A stretch of 64,000 bases of DNA from Prostheceraeus crozeri (taxonomy: Eukaryota; Platyhelminthes; Polycladida; Euryleptidae). Positions 1 to 8,923 of the stretch are shown piece by piece. Position 1 is the stretch's first letter. Each line of letters begins with the position of its first letter. The translations under genes were made by a program, and so were the position numbers. The stretch spans positions 186,001-250,000 of the forward strand of contig CAJQUW010003017.1 of NCBI GenBank assembly GCA_907163375.1, in the 5' to 3' direction. Below the pieces are notes generated by a model. The model made no database searches, was not told the DNA's origin, and saw only the letters and a list, made by a program, of their open reading frames with translations.

Positions 1-198
1 TTCTTTCCTCCTTACCTCAACACTGCCAAAGTCCTGTATGGTTATCATTGCTCGCTGTATGATAGTTACCAGCTGTATCTATTTTATCTCTTTCAAACCA
101 TTGATTTATAATGCATGCTTGTTACCGTTATTCAATAAATGTTACTATGAGAAGAGTTGTTGTTTTCATGCAATGGATGGGTTAGATAAAGGGCGATC

Positions 199-608
199 AT
201 GTCTTTCTCAAACGACTGCGGAACATTACGTTTTCATAGGCAAAGTTTAAAAGGAGCTGTTCAAGATTATGTGATAAATTTTCATAAAGATGAGACCGAC
301 ATCGAAGCAGTGGTCGATGATGCTAGCACTCTATTTCTAGAATTAATGAATACATTCTCTGATAGCATTATCATGGCGCGATTAGTTGCGAAAATTAAGT
401 TTAGTCATTTTGGAAAGGAAGAGGTGGAAAGTCGCTCTTTCCATTTTGCTTCTTACTCAATGGAAGTGGTAGATCACCCCAAGAATTTTTTAAAAGGCAT
501 ATGATAAAAATTGCTGAACGTCTTAACGCATTTAACCATCATGGTAGCAGTCTAGTGATTGAAGCGATTTCAGATATTCACATTCAACTTTCCATAAAGA
601 AAAATTGA
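199..608 (+). pseudogene. Unknown gene, two overlapping frames (broken or coupled)
   Basis: The first frame (199-504, 101 aa) ends at a TGA that overlaps an ATG at 501 (ATGA). The second frame runs from 501 to 608. The second part contains HHGSSLVIEAI followed by short beta-like residues. This resembles in layout the GSGW-containing segment found at the N terminus of many invertebrate Polinton PolB proteins (family knowledge, weak). The two parts were probably one gene with a shift in the T/A run near 487-500, or are translated by stop-start coupling. No catalytic motif is seen. It leads a plus-strand run of virion genes. Confidence 0.4.
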
Positions 609-610
609 AA

Positions 611-976
611 ATGCAGTGGTACTTGATTGTAGCACAACTGGTTTTCGAGCTATGTCTGCTCACTCTCGAAGTATATTCCTTCTGTACATGCGTCTATTAT
701 TTAGAAAAGGCTAGCAAATTCATATCTTCAAAAAGACTTGCTATAGACATCAGTAACGGTGAAACTATGTGTTGCGATGTATGTAAGCGAAAGGATGGAA
801 ATGAAAAGCGCATCTTCAAGAGATGTAAGCATGCTTTTGTCAACGCTGTTTCATACGTAATTGCATTCAACTTTGCCAATGTAACCACTGTGATATTGCT
901 CATTTCGAGTGTCACTTATGTCGCAATAGTTAGTACCTATGCAAATGTGGTAAAGATAGGTTTTAGCAAAGACTAA
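611..976 (+). CDS. Small membrane protein of unknown function
   Basis: This 121-aa frame starts at ATG 611, directly after the upstream stop. Residues about 4-28 (LIVAQLVFELCLLTLEVY) and about 90-113 (ANVTTVILLISSVTYVAIV) are hydrophobic enough to span a membrane. Between them lies a cysteine- and lysine-rich segment (CCDVCKRK). I do not recognise a family. It sits 9 bases upstream of the next gene in a compact run with the packaging ATPase and integrase, so a virion-membrane or entry accessory role is possible, but that is inference from position only. Confidence 0.5.
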   Translation: MQWYLIVAQLVFELCLLTLEVYSFCTCVYYLEKASKFISSKRLAIDISNGETMCCDVCKRKDGNEKRIFKRCKHAFVNAVSYVIAFNFANVTTVILLISSVTYVAIVSTYANVVKIGFSKD

Positions 977-984
977 CACGGAAA

Positions 985-1341
985 ATGGCGAAACGTAAAA
1001 TGGCGAAACGTAAAAGTCAAAAGTTTTCTTCAGCCATTCAAGCTCTCCGACGAATGAAAGCAAATCAGCGATACAATGCTATACGACATGCTAACGATAA
1101 ATTCATTTGTGAAATTATTTCTCATGTGAGGAAGTTGAGGACGAAGAAATTAGCGCCAAAACAACGAAAGTTACTTAAGCGATATGCTACGAAATTGCGT
1201 TTCATCTCCAATCCTAAAGTCACCCTTCAAAGAAAGAGGAAAACTCTAACACAAAAGGGCGGTTTCCTTTCAGCAATACTTCCAATGATAGCTCCTGCCG
1301 TGGGCAACCTATTGGGTAATATCTTTGGCTCTAAGCGTTAA
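985..1341 (+). CDS. Small basic protein with hydrophobic C-terminal tail
   Basis: The 118-aa product begins with a repeated MAKRK and is rich in Lys and Arg through residue about 90. It ends in a glycine-rich hydrophobic tail (GGFLSAILPMIAPAVGNLLG). Proteins with a basic body and a GGFL-type tail are recurrent in Polinton-like elements and recall adenovirus core or membrane-lytic peptides. That parallel is architectural, not shown by alignment. Its end overlaps the upstream part of the ATPase frame. Likely DNA-binding or membrane-active virion component. Confidence 0.6.
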   Translation: MAKRKMAKRKSQKFSSAIQALRRMKANQRYNAIRHANDKFICEIISHVRKLRTKKLAPKQRKLLKRYATKLRFISNPKVTLQRKRKTLTQKGGFLSAILPMIAPAVGNLLGNIFGSKR

Positions 1342-1372
1342 TTATGCAAATGTTGAATCTCAAAGTGATAAA

Positions 1373-1960
1373 ATGGATTTCAGACTTCAATGTGATAAAG
1401 TTCTGACTGTATCAGGTCCATCTCATGCAGGTAAAACTGTTTTCACGCTGAATTTATTGGATAAAAGAAGGGAGTTGTTTAAGGAACCTATCAATCGAGT
1501 GATTTGGTGTTATGGTATTTATCAACCGTCGCTGTTTCAGGAATTGCAAAGTCGCAACTTTATTCGACATGAAGGAATTATTCCAGTGGATAAACTTCAG
1601 TCTAATGATGTTGTTGTATTGGATGATTTATTAAAAGAAAGTAAGAATTCAAAAGATGTTACAGATATGTTCACTCGCGCAGCACACCATAAAAGGTGCT
1701 TTATCATCTATATCACACAAAATTTGTTTCCTGATGGAAAAGAAGCTCGTACACGAAACCTGAATACACACTATTATGCTATTTTCAAGAATCCGCGAGA
1801 TAAAAGTCAATTTGAAATTTTAGCGCGACAAGTTGCACCCAGAGGATCAAAAGCCTTAATTGAAATTTTTCAAGCAGCTACTGAAAAACCATACGGTTAC
1901 TTATTCATTGACTTTACGCAAGAGTGTCCGAAGAATTTAGATTTCGAAGTGATATTTTGA
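1373..1960 (+). CDS. Genome-packaging ATPase (FtsK/HerA-type)
   Basis: Residues 15-22 form a Walker A loop (GPSHAGKT). A Walker B strand follows at about 80-86 (VVVLDDL), then a conserved FIIYITQNLF segment typical of the A32/FtsK-HerA packaging ATPases of Polintons, virophages and large DNA viruses. ATG 1373 gives 195 aa and puts Walker A near the N terminus as usual; the frame is open upstream to 1325 only through a TTG. The enzyme is expected to pump element DNA into preformed capsids. Its neighbours encode basic and capsid proteins. The gene is intact, unlike several others in this element. Confidence 0.85.
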   Translation: MDFRLQCDKVLTVSGPSHAGKTVFTLNLLDKRRELFKEPINRVIWCYGIYQPSLFQELQSRNFIRHEGIIPVDKLQSNDVVVLDDLLKESKNSKDVTDMFTRAAHHKRCFIIYITQNLFPDGKEARTRNLNTHYYAIFKNPRDKSQFEILARQVAPRGSKALIEIFQAATEKPYGYLFIDFTQECPKNLDFEVIF

Positions 1961-1985
1961 AAACTCCCATGATTATCTACAAACT

Positions 1986-2894
1986 ATGAGTTCTTATTCT
2001 CGCATGATTGTTATTCCTCAGGATGAATATGTACAATTGACTGCCATGCAGCAAGTAAAGCAACCTCTTGCAAATCAAATGTATAGGAAAGAAATAGATT
2101 ATCAGCAAAATGTTCACATCAAAGATCCACATCGTGCTGTATTATTACAATCGGAAACTGTTGAGCAATTGAAAAACTTGAAGAATAAGATGCGTGACTC
2201 TGTATCGACTGCCACACCTTTAGCATCTCGCGCACATGCCATATCTCTTTTCAATAGTATTGAACCCCATCTCAATGTAAATGATAGAGGAGAAATCATT
2301 ACAGATGAAAATAAAGTGATTGATGCTTCACGTTATGAAGACTTGATTCAGTATGCGACACGTAGAAAGCGCCGTCAGGGCTATGTTCCACCTGGTTGGT
2401 CATACTTTCTTAAACTATTGAAAAAGCATAATGTACCAAAATTTGCTTTGAATAATGAGACATTGAAAGAACTTGATTCAACAGTGGCTACTGCTCCAAT
2501 GCTTCAGACGATGAAAATGCCAACAAATTGGTTTAAGACGTCACCTGCTACATCCCCTCCCACACTCACTAAGCAAACAAGAGGAAGAACTCGACGTAGA
2601 TCTACATCACCACTAAAACTAGTAAAAGGAAAACGTAAAACAGCTCCTCCAGGAAATACATGTTCTCAGACTATTAATATGAAGCAGATGTGTTGCTTGC
2701 CATGTAATGAGCCGCCAGAGGTGAATGTCGTTGTCACTTGCACTTGCTGCGCCAGCTCTCACAATGAAACCCCTAAGCAATGTGAACACGATCGCAAAAC
2801 CGCTAAAGCTAAATGCTGCAGTTGTTGTAAATGTAGAAAGGCAAGAAAACAAAAAGATGAGAAGGAGGAAAAAGAGTCAGTCGTCATCGACTGA
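1986..2894 (+). CDS. Conserved Polinton-type unknown protein with Cys-rich tail
   Basis: The 302-aa product opens with SRMIVIPQDEYVQL and a segment with DPHRAVLLQSETVEQL. Its middle (about 95-150) contains a GEIITDENKVID and Y-x-DLIQYATRRKR block followed by PPGWSYFLKLLKKHNVP. Proteins with this order recur beside the integrase in invertebrate Polinton-like elements and have no assigned function. The counterpart in B and C (44095-44919 and 60378-61199) shares the general layout. The last 80 residues are unusual: a basic stretch, then about 15 cysteines that could bind metal. The 3' end overlaps the integrase start by 38 bases in another frame. Confidence 0.6.
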   Translation: MSSYSRMIVIPQDEYVQLTAMQQVKQPLANQMYRKEIDYQQNVHIKDPHRAVLLQSETVEQLKNLKNKMRDSVSTATPLASRAHAISLFNSIEPHLNVNDRGEIITDENKVIDASRYEDLIQYATRRKRRQGYVPPGWSYFLKLLKKHNVPKFALNNETLKELDSTVATAPMLQTMKMPTNWFKTSPATSPPTLTKQTRGRTRRRSTSPLKLVKGKRKTAPPGNTCSQTINMKQMCCLPCNEPPEVNVVVTCTCCASSHNETPKQCEHDRKTAKAKCCSCCKCRKARKQKDEKEEKESVVID

Positions 2895-3944
2895 ACGTTT
2901 GAAGTCAATCTATTATGATGTAAAACATCCGGCAGGATTTGCATCTATCAAGAAATTATCAAAGCGAGTGGTCTTCCACAATCACAAGTGAAACGATGGT
3001 TAAAGGGTCAGGCTAACTATACACTCCACAAACAAGCGAAAAAGAAGTACCGCACCCGCCATTATATTGTTCATGACATCGATGAACAGTGGCAAGCAGA
3101 TTTGTGTGATGTTGCCTCCATTTCAAAACATAACTCGGGCAATAATTTTATTTTAACCGTCATTGATATTTTCTCGCGTTATGCGTGGGCTCAACCTTTA
3201 AAAACTAAAGAAGGGAAAGGAGTAGCAAAAGCATTCCAAACAATTTTTCGAGAAGGTCGCATTCCAAAAAGAATTCAGAGTGATCAAGGAAAAGAGTTTG
3301 AAAATCAGCATGTGAGAAGATTATTTGAGAGGCATGACATTGAGTTGTTTAGTGTAAAGAGTGCTTATAAAGCTGCACTCGTTGAACGTTTTAATCGCAC
3401 ATTAAAAATTCGCTTGTGGCGACATTTTACTGCCAACTTGACACAAAATTGGACAAAGGTTCTACAAGATACACTCCATGCCTACAATCACTCTATCCAT
3501 CGTTCTATGGGACTCAGACCAGTAGATGTAAATGCTGACAATGTAGATAAAGTGCGCGAATCATTCCAACGTAAACGCACTCATGTGAAAAGTGATGTGA
3601 AAATTGGTGATAAAGTTCGTATCTCAAAAGTGAAAAGTGTTTTTGCTAAAGGGTACCTCCCGAATTGGACAGAGGAGGTATTTACAGTATCAAGGATTAA
3701 TCAAAAAGATTCTCCGACCACCTACAAGTTGAAAGATTACGATAATGAAGAAATTGAGGGTAGCTTTTACCGCGATGAGATTGAGGTAGTCACTGAAAGT
3801 GAAACATATTTGGTAGAGAAAATCATTCGATGTAAAAAACGACAAGGTGAAGAATGGTGTCTTGTTAAATGGACTGGTTATCCTTCAAGTATGAACTCTT
3901 GGATGCGTCGTGCCGACATCTTTCATCTAAGTGATCGACAGTGA
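2857..3944 (+). pseudogene. Chromodomain integrase (retroviral-type), frameshifted near N terminus
   Basis: The main frame (2988-3944) has the DDE catalytic triad: D in WQADLCDV, D in IQSDQGKEF and E in LVERFNRT, with 33 residues between the second Asp and the Glu. An SH3-like segment (KIGDKVRISKV) and a C-terminal chromodomain (WCLVKWTGYPSSMNSW) follow. The N-terminal part (ATG 2857; YYDVKHPAGF, the usual Polinton integrase start) is in another frame. The shift lies between about 2943 and 2988. The product would insert element DNA and make 6-bp target duplications; the chromodomain may steer it to methylated histones. It overlaps the previous gene's end. Confidence 0.85.
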
Positions 3945-3985
3945 TTCATGCAAAGTTGTAACTAACAATGTTTAGGGTTTGAGCT

Positions 3986-4441
3986 ATGAATCCAACTGCC
4001 TCATTTTATTCACGACCCTCCTATGTAAGTGGTGGAGGACAAATTTACATCGGCGCTCGCCGCCAACGTGGAGGTAGCATACTTGGTGCACTGAAATCTG
4101 TTGTAGCACCTCTCATATCCAATGTCGGAAGATCTTTAAAACGAAATGTTTTAAGTAATGCCGTTGGCTTTGCTGGTGATGTTGCTAGTGATCTTTCCAG
4201 AGGTAGAAGTTTTAAGAGCAGTTTGTTGAATCGTGGGAAGGAACGCGGTTTAAAAACATTGAAGCAGACCATTGCTGGTGTTACTCAAGGAAAGAAATCA
4301 CCTAAACGAATGAAAAAAGGAAGGAGGAAACATCGCGGAGCTGGTAAGGTGCGATCTTCAGTCAAAAGGCATTCACGCAAACGTCGCAGAGACTCTAATC
4401 ATTCATCAGGCGCTAAACGACGACGCTGCCATAACTTCTAA
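3986..4441 (+). CDS. Basic minor capsid/core protein (pVI/pX-like)
   Basis: The 151-aa product has a Gly-rich start, then an amphipathic region RGGSILGALKSVVAPLIS, an NAVGFAGDVASDLSRG block and a very basic C-terminal 50 residues. This is the usual pattern of the minor capsid or core protein that precedes the capsid gene in Polintons and recalls adenovirus pVI and pX. The RGG near residue 28 and GAGK near 117 could be protease sites, but that is a guess. It lies 2 bases upstream of the capsid gene, consistent with co-expression. Confidence 0.6.
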   Translation: MNPTASFYSRPSYVSGGGQIYIGARRQRGGSILGALKSVVAPLISNVGRSLKRNVLSNAVGFAGDVASDLSRGRSFKSSLLNRGKERGLKTLKQTIAGVTQGKKSPKRMKKGRRKHRGAGKVRSSVKRHSRKRRRDSNHSSGAKRRRCHNF

Positions 4442-4443
4442 TC

Positions 4444-5721
4444 ATGGAGTGTAAAACTTCCGGTTTTTGTTTGTTTGATCAACAAGCCATACAGACAGAT
4501 ATTCTTAGTTCAAGTATTGTAGATTATCATCCTCGAAAAGTTGAGAATGCTGGCCCCATTGAATTTGTTATTCCTGGTGGTAGTGATGACTACATAGATT
4601 TGAGTTATGCGATGGTTGATTTGAGGTTTAGAATTCAGCAAGCAGATGGAACTGCTATTGACGATACACATAAAGTTGGACTGAACAATTTACCATTGAC
4701 TACATTACTTCGCGATGTTTCTCTAACGATTGGAGAGCAGCAGGTGGAAGGTGGCCAAAGCGATTATCCCTATAAATCATATTTCAATCATGTATCACAG
4801 TTTCATCCAGCAGCACAAAAAAGTCATATGGAAGCCATGGGATGGTACAGAGATGAAGCAGGAAAATTTGATGTTGAAACAAACAGTGGCTTTGTAAAGC
4901 GATCTGCTATGATTAAAGATAGTAAAGTATGTCAGCTATATGGTCCGCTGAATTTAGACTTCTTTAGACAGTCAAAGTTTTTACTCTGTAATACCAGCAT
5001 GCGACTCAAGCTGACATTGAATAAGCCTGAATTTGCGCTGAATGCATTTTCTAAAGTTGACAATTTTAGAATTCATGTGGAAGATATTGCACTTTACATT
5101 CGTCGAGTAGTACCGAATCCAAGTGTCATTAGAGGGCATGCTGAAGGTCTTAACCGCCAAAATGCCATTTACCCCGTTCAGCATACGAAGCTTCTCACCT
5201 TTACAATTCCGAAAGATCAAAAGAGTTTCATGAAAGATGGCCTCTTTCCATCGGAAGCACCGAAGCTCCTCATGGTGGCAATGGTTGAAAATGATGCATT
5301 TAATGGTAATATAAAGAAGAATCCTTTCAATTTTAAACACAATCAGTTAAGTGAAATTGCTTTACGTGTAAATGGTGTGAGTCATTCTGGTTCACCCTAC
5401 AAACCAGATTTTGCTTCGGATCAATTTATGCGCAGTTATGTTGATTTTATGGATGTCTTTGGCTTTTATAATACGGATGACACCAACGGACTCACTATGA
5501 AAGAGTTTAAGAGTGGATATACTATTTATGCATTTGATTTGACTGCTGACAGCGATATTAGTGCACCCTATCGTCAAGCGAACGTGCCTAATAATATTCG
5601 TTTGGATTTTACGTTCAAAAGAAAACTACCTGAGACGATCAATGTATTAATTTATGCAGTCTTCGATTTAAATATTGAAAGTACAAAGTATCGTGACGTG
5701 ATTCTTCAGTATAATCGTTAA
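4444..5721 (+). CDS. Putative major capsid protein (F54H12.2-like)
   Basis: The 425-aa product matches the widespread Polinton protein annotated in invertebrates as F54H12.2-like. Diagnostic blocks are PIEFVIPGGSDDYIDL near residue 40, LRDVSLTIGEQQVEGG, YPYKSYFN and YGPLNLDFFRQSKFLLC. A C-terminal half contains FMRSYVDFMDVFGFY and YTIYAFDLTADSD. I infer a double-jelly-roll capsid fold from its size, beta-rich composition and position next to protease and pVI-like genes; a structural prediction would be decisive. The frame is intact. The stop overlaps the protease ATG (TAATG at 5719-5723). Confidence 0.7.
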   Translation: MECKTSGFCLFDQQAIQTDILSSSIVDYHPRKVENAGPIEFVIPGGSDDYIDLSYAMVDLRFRIQQADGTAIDDTHKVGLNNLPLTTLLRDVSLTIGEQQVEGGQSDYPYKSYFNHVSQFHPAAQKSHMEAMGWYRDEAGKFDVETNSGFVKRSAMIKDSKVCQLYGPLNLDFFRQSKFLLCNTSMRLKLTLNKPEFALNAFSKVDNFRIHVEDIALYIRRVVPNPSVIRGHAEGLNRQNAIYPVQHTKLLTFTIPKDQKSFMKDGLFPSEAPKLLMVAMVENDAFNGNIKKNPFNFKHNQLSEIALRVNGVSHSGSPYKPDFASDQFMRSYVDFMDVFGFYNTDDTNGLTMKEFKSGYTIYAFDLTADSDISAPYRQANVPNNIRLDFTFKRKLPETINVLIYAVFDLNIESTKYRDVILQYNR

Positions 5722-6180
5722 TGAGTTGGTTGACTGCTGACGATATTAAGACTAAAGTACAGCGTAATGCAGATGAAGCGACGTTGAAAGCTTTCGATAA
5801 TGTATTCGCTCGATACCTTACCACCTGCAGTAAATCACTATCCCATCTTTATTGTGCTAAACACTCATTCGCAGAATTTAGGCGGTGAGCATTGGAAAGC
5901 GATCTTTATTGGAGAAGACCGACGTGGTGAACTATTTGACTCTCTTGCTCAACCTCCAAATATACCAACACAGCAGTGGTTGAGAAAACATACGCGTCAA
6001 TATCAGCGAAATGAACGCATACTACAACATCCACTTTCATCAACGTGTGGTGCTTTTGTTCTGTACTTCATCTTAAGACGTTTACATGTATCTCGATTTG
6101 CATCTGTTATTCAAAACTTTTCATGTAATCCATCCTCTAATGAAAAAATGATTTGTAAGTTCCATCATGATTTGAAATAA
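5721..6180 (+). pseudogene. Adenain-like cysteine protease, frameshifted
   Basis: The catalytic part (frame 5800-6180) carries His in GGEHWKAIF, Asp in LFDSLAQPP and Cys in STCGAFVLY, the adenovirus-proteinase/Ulp1 order. The natural start is probably ATG 5721, overlapping the capsid stop. It gives about 26 residues in another frame before the match is lost near 5795-5800, so one base appears to be missing or gained. A protease of this family matures capsid and pVI-like proteins. AATAAA directly follows the stop, and the minus-strand TBP-like gene ends 26 bases further on, giving a very compact convergent junction. Confidence 0.8.
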
Positions 6181-6206
6181 AAACATCATGTTGGAAAAAT
6201 TGTTTT

Positions 6207-6752
6207 TTATTTTACAATCCGCTGAGTACGTACATACTCGATGAGATAGTCTAGGATCACATTTGCTTGTACATGAGATTTTAGTCCAGTAATGATCACT
6301 TTACTATTATGAAAGATTGCCACATGCACAGGTAACCAACAACTAATGAGAGCTGCAGGAAAAAGTTCGGGTTCATATTACAAATTGTAACTGCTGGTAC
6401 GAATCTTCAAAACTGATACACTTTCACTCAATTGAGTAGAGATCACCATATTGTCCACAGTCAGATTCGACATCACACACCTCTCCCTCTTCCATATCCG
6501 ACGTAGTAGTCTCTGTAGCTCTAAGCGCATTGACTGCGCCGATGAATGAGAAAGGGCGCCGAGAATCTGTGCAGTCCCATTTGGGAAGAGTTGAAGATTC
6601 CGTGAATTGTTCATCTTCACCACTAACATTTGAGGACGGCCCGGGTAATACTTGCTGTTTGGAAGGTGTTGGTGTAATGTTGTGAGATCGATTTTGGGGT
6701 AGAGTTTGAAGCGACGGAAAATGTTGACGATGGTGTAGCGATGGCGCTTCAT
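6207..6752 (-). pseudogene. TATA-binding-protein-like gene with one in-frame stop
   Basis: From ATG 6752 the frame encodes 124 residues, a TAA at 6380-6378, then 56 more codons in the same frame to the final stop. The total, about 180 codons, equals the TBP core. The first repeat shows VNIFRRFKLYPKIDL, KYYPGRP, LFPNGTAQILGAL and SAQSMRLELQRLLRRI. The second begins VDNMVIS and, right after the stop, has the TBP hallmark YEPELFP, then VIITGLKSHVQAN. Both halves follow the TBP saddle pattern. TBPs bind TATA DNA and recruit RNA polymerase. A TATA-like box lies 36-43 bases upstream. The two PC4-like genes are upstream on the same strand. The stop suggests decay, or less likely readthrough. Confidence 0.85.
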
Positions 6753-6787
6753 GATGAAAAAATGAGTAAATTGAGCGATGTACCTTC

Positions 6788-6795
6788 CTTTTATA
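6788..6795 (-). promoter_or_regulatory. TATA box for the TBP-like gene
   Basis: The minus strand reads TATAAAAG, ending 36 bases before ATG 6752. The same stretch corresponds, by alignment with the second PC4-like gene, to former coding sequence of the first PC4-like gene downstream of its stop. Confidence 0.5.
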
Positions 6796-6801
6796 CTTTT
6801 C

Positions 6802-7074
6802 CTAACTACCTTGATGAAATGTGAAGTTAGTATGGAGTTGGGAATGATAGAGTTGAATTCGCCGTTTGTTGACGCGCAACCAGATGCGATTTCCAATACG
6901 TGAATGTCTTTTCATATAGAAGTATTTCAAATCCTTCACGATATGATGTAGAGATTGAAAATGACGATAAGATAAAGCAAACTCTCTTCTCACATTTCCA
7001 GTTGAATCTTTGAAATAGACGTTTCGATCATGACCCGTTTCAATACGTTGTAGGGAATCTAATTTCCAACTCAT
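6802..7074 (-). CDS. PC4-like protein 1 (short form)
   Basis: The 90-aa product is a clear paralogue of the next gene: both open with W-x-LDSLQ and share a GHDRNVYFKD strand, a basic-hydrophobic Y/W-R-x-F helix and a final IWLRVNKRRIQLYHSQ segment. The strand-turn-strand-helix order with a terminal L-x-x-x-x-x-L-x-x-I-x-x-L helix resembles the PC4 (p15) single-stranded-DNA-binding and transcription-coactivator fold. A TAG at 6804-6802 replaces a codon that is Trp in the paralogue, and similarity continues beyond it in the same frame, so this copy is shortened. Assignment to PC4 is inference from pattern. Confidence 0.5.
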   Translation of the reverse strand: MSWKLDSLQRIETGHDRNVYFKDSTGNVRREFALSYRHFQSLHHIVKDLKYFYMKRHSRIGNRIWLRVNKRRIQLYHSQLHTNFTFHQGS

Positions 7075-7096
7075 GGTGCGTGGTAGTCATGTCTGA

Positions 7097-7453
7097 TTAA
7101 GATTTGCATAGTAGGGCGATGAACTCACGACGAATAAATGTCATGATGGAGCGATGTATGCATCTTCTATACTTCTCCCAATTGTATTTGTGAAATGAGA
7201 AACAGTTTGCGGAATGAGAATGGCAGATTTGAATTTCATTTCTGTAATGTTGAAGCCAAACTTGATCACCCAAGGAGATGAATCTTAATGTTTCAAAATA
7301 TTCCAAATCCCTCATGATATCATTGAGGTTGACAAATTGTCGCCATGTTAATGTAATACCTCTTGATGTATGACCATGATAATTTTTGAAATATACGTTT
7401 CCATTACGATCAACTCTGATATATTGTAGAGAGTCCAAAATCCAAGTCTTCAT
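7097..7453 (-). CDS. PC4-like protein 2
   Basis: ATG 7453 gives 119 aa. Residues about 15-30 (DRNGNVYFKNYHG) and the following LTWRQFVNLNDIMRDLEYF helix match the DG-x-x-Y-V-x-I ... ISLTPEQW-x-x-L pattern of the PC4 domain. A C-terminal basic tail (WEKYRRCIHRSI) extends past the point where its paralogue stops. PC4 proteins bind single-stranded DNA and promote transcription or replication-linked repair. Co-location with a TBP-like gene supports a transcription role. A start at 7465 is possible, but paralogue alignment favours 7453. Confidence 0.5.
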   Translation of the reverse strand: MKTWILDSLQYIRVDRNGNVYFKNYHGHTSRGITLTWRQFVNLNDIMRDLEYFETLRFISLGDQVWLQHYRNEIQICHSHSANCFSFHKYNWEKYRRCIHRSIMTFIRREFIALLCKS

Positions 7454-7488
7454 GATGTTATGCAAAGCCGGAGATCAGCAATACCAAA

Positions 7489-8884
7489 ATGTCGTTTTAT
7501 CATATTTTGCTTAGCAATGCGGCAGCAAATAGATTTGCTAGTAATCGAGCCGCACACTTTTCTACTCCCATTGATCATACACAACAGCTAAATGGAAAGT
7601 GGAAGTGGGTGTCACTCAACTTGTTCATAGCAACTGTGTCTATACTTTTGATCATGAGGTGATGACTATTAATATGAGGCGCACAGCTGCTTACCAATGT
7701 GAAAAGGGCTGTTGAGTATACATTCCACAGTGGCCAAAGACAGATCTCTTATTATGTAAAAAGTTTATATATGATTTCCTGAATAAAGCGTGTATACATA
7801 TTGTCCAATTTACTCCGCACAATAATGATCATAATTATGTACATCATGTAGTTGAGAAAGATTGGATTGTTGGTTTAAGTCCAAGTTTAAGAAATGATTT
7901 AGGTTACCTCGCTAGCGCCTTAACAAGCTATGATAATTATAACGTTAATTACCACCCAAGTGGTCATAAACAGTTAATATATCGAGAGGAAGCTTATTAT
8001 GTAGATCTTATCCCAAAAAATGAGAAGACGTTGGTGAAGAAGATTGTGATTAAGCCAAGAAAGACAAACATGACTCCTGAAACATTATTGAAGAAATTTA
8101 ATTATCTCCTTCGAGTTGATGGTAAACAAGTGGCAACATTGACTTATATCAAATCATCTAATCATATTGCAATAAGTAAATTAAATGATGATGATCTAGT
8201 ATTAGTTTGTTCCAAAGATTTTCATCAGTTCTTACGACATCGTTCTGCAGCTGTTCATGGAAAATCTGATATGCAACATTTACCATGTGAAAGGTCAAAT
8301 CAATTTGATACAGAATGGACCGTATCTTCATACAGAAAGTGTGTAGAGCCTTTAGGTGGTATCTTACATGAAACAAGAGTGTTGATGCCTCGCATTATTA
8401 CTTCAGTTAAATTGGTTGTAGATTATTTAAATGAAGTGATTAATGAGCAACATATTTCATTTTCTGAAAAAGAAGGTGTTTGTCTCTCACTATAAGTGGA
8501 AAAGGTATTGAACTAATTATGGATAAAACTCTAATGAACATTTTGGGTTTTGATCAAAATATCTTTAAAAGTGGTACTGTAACCAAAGCTAGCGCAGACA
8601 TGTCGCTATCGCGTCGTATTAACTATTTTCAGATATATTCCAATATTGGCGAAGATGTACGTGTGGGAGATGTTGAAGCTCCATTGCTAGCAATGATACT
8701 ATACCAGCCAAAAAGCTGCAGTATTTTATCTGAGCATACTTTCAAGAAAGTGCATTATACAAAGCTGAAATCAAACTACATCCCACAAATTGATATTGCC
8801 ATTTATGACGATGCTGGTGCGTTGATTCCTTTTCATAAAGATGCTGTGACAAGTATCACACTCCATTTCCGAATGAAGAGTTAA
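7489..8884 (+). pseudogene. Putative minor capsid protein, copy 1, multiply broken
   Basis: The sequence starts at ATG 7489 with FYHILLSNAAANRF, the start typical of a 450-500 aa Polinton structural family whose members open with LPSNSS. It ends with VRVGDVEAPLLAMI and DDAGALIPFHKDAV...LHFR, the family's C terminus. In between, frames change near 7600, near 7705 (a stop) and near 8480, so at least three breaks exist. Open pieces are 8031-8495 and 8480-8884. The next gene is a diverged tandem paralogue. The exact virion role (penton-like or other minor protein) is unknown. Confidence 0.6.
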
Positions 8885-8923
8885 TGCAAAAGTATGCTAA
8901 TATATTTTTCCAATGTGAATAAC

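Noticed and set aside
2988..3944. LTR retrotransposon integrase
   Set aside because: The integrase is chromodomain-type, but no reverse transcriptase, RNase H, gag or LTR is near. The neighbours are Polinton virion genes.
6207..6752. Host TBP gene fragment
   Set aside because: The gene lies in a compact viral-type gene row with its own TATA box and paralogous PC4-like neighbours. Sequence is far from a cellular TBP in the first repeat.
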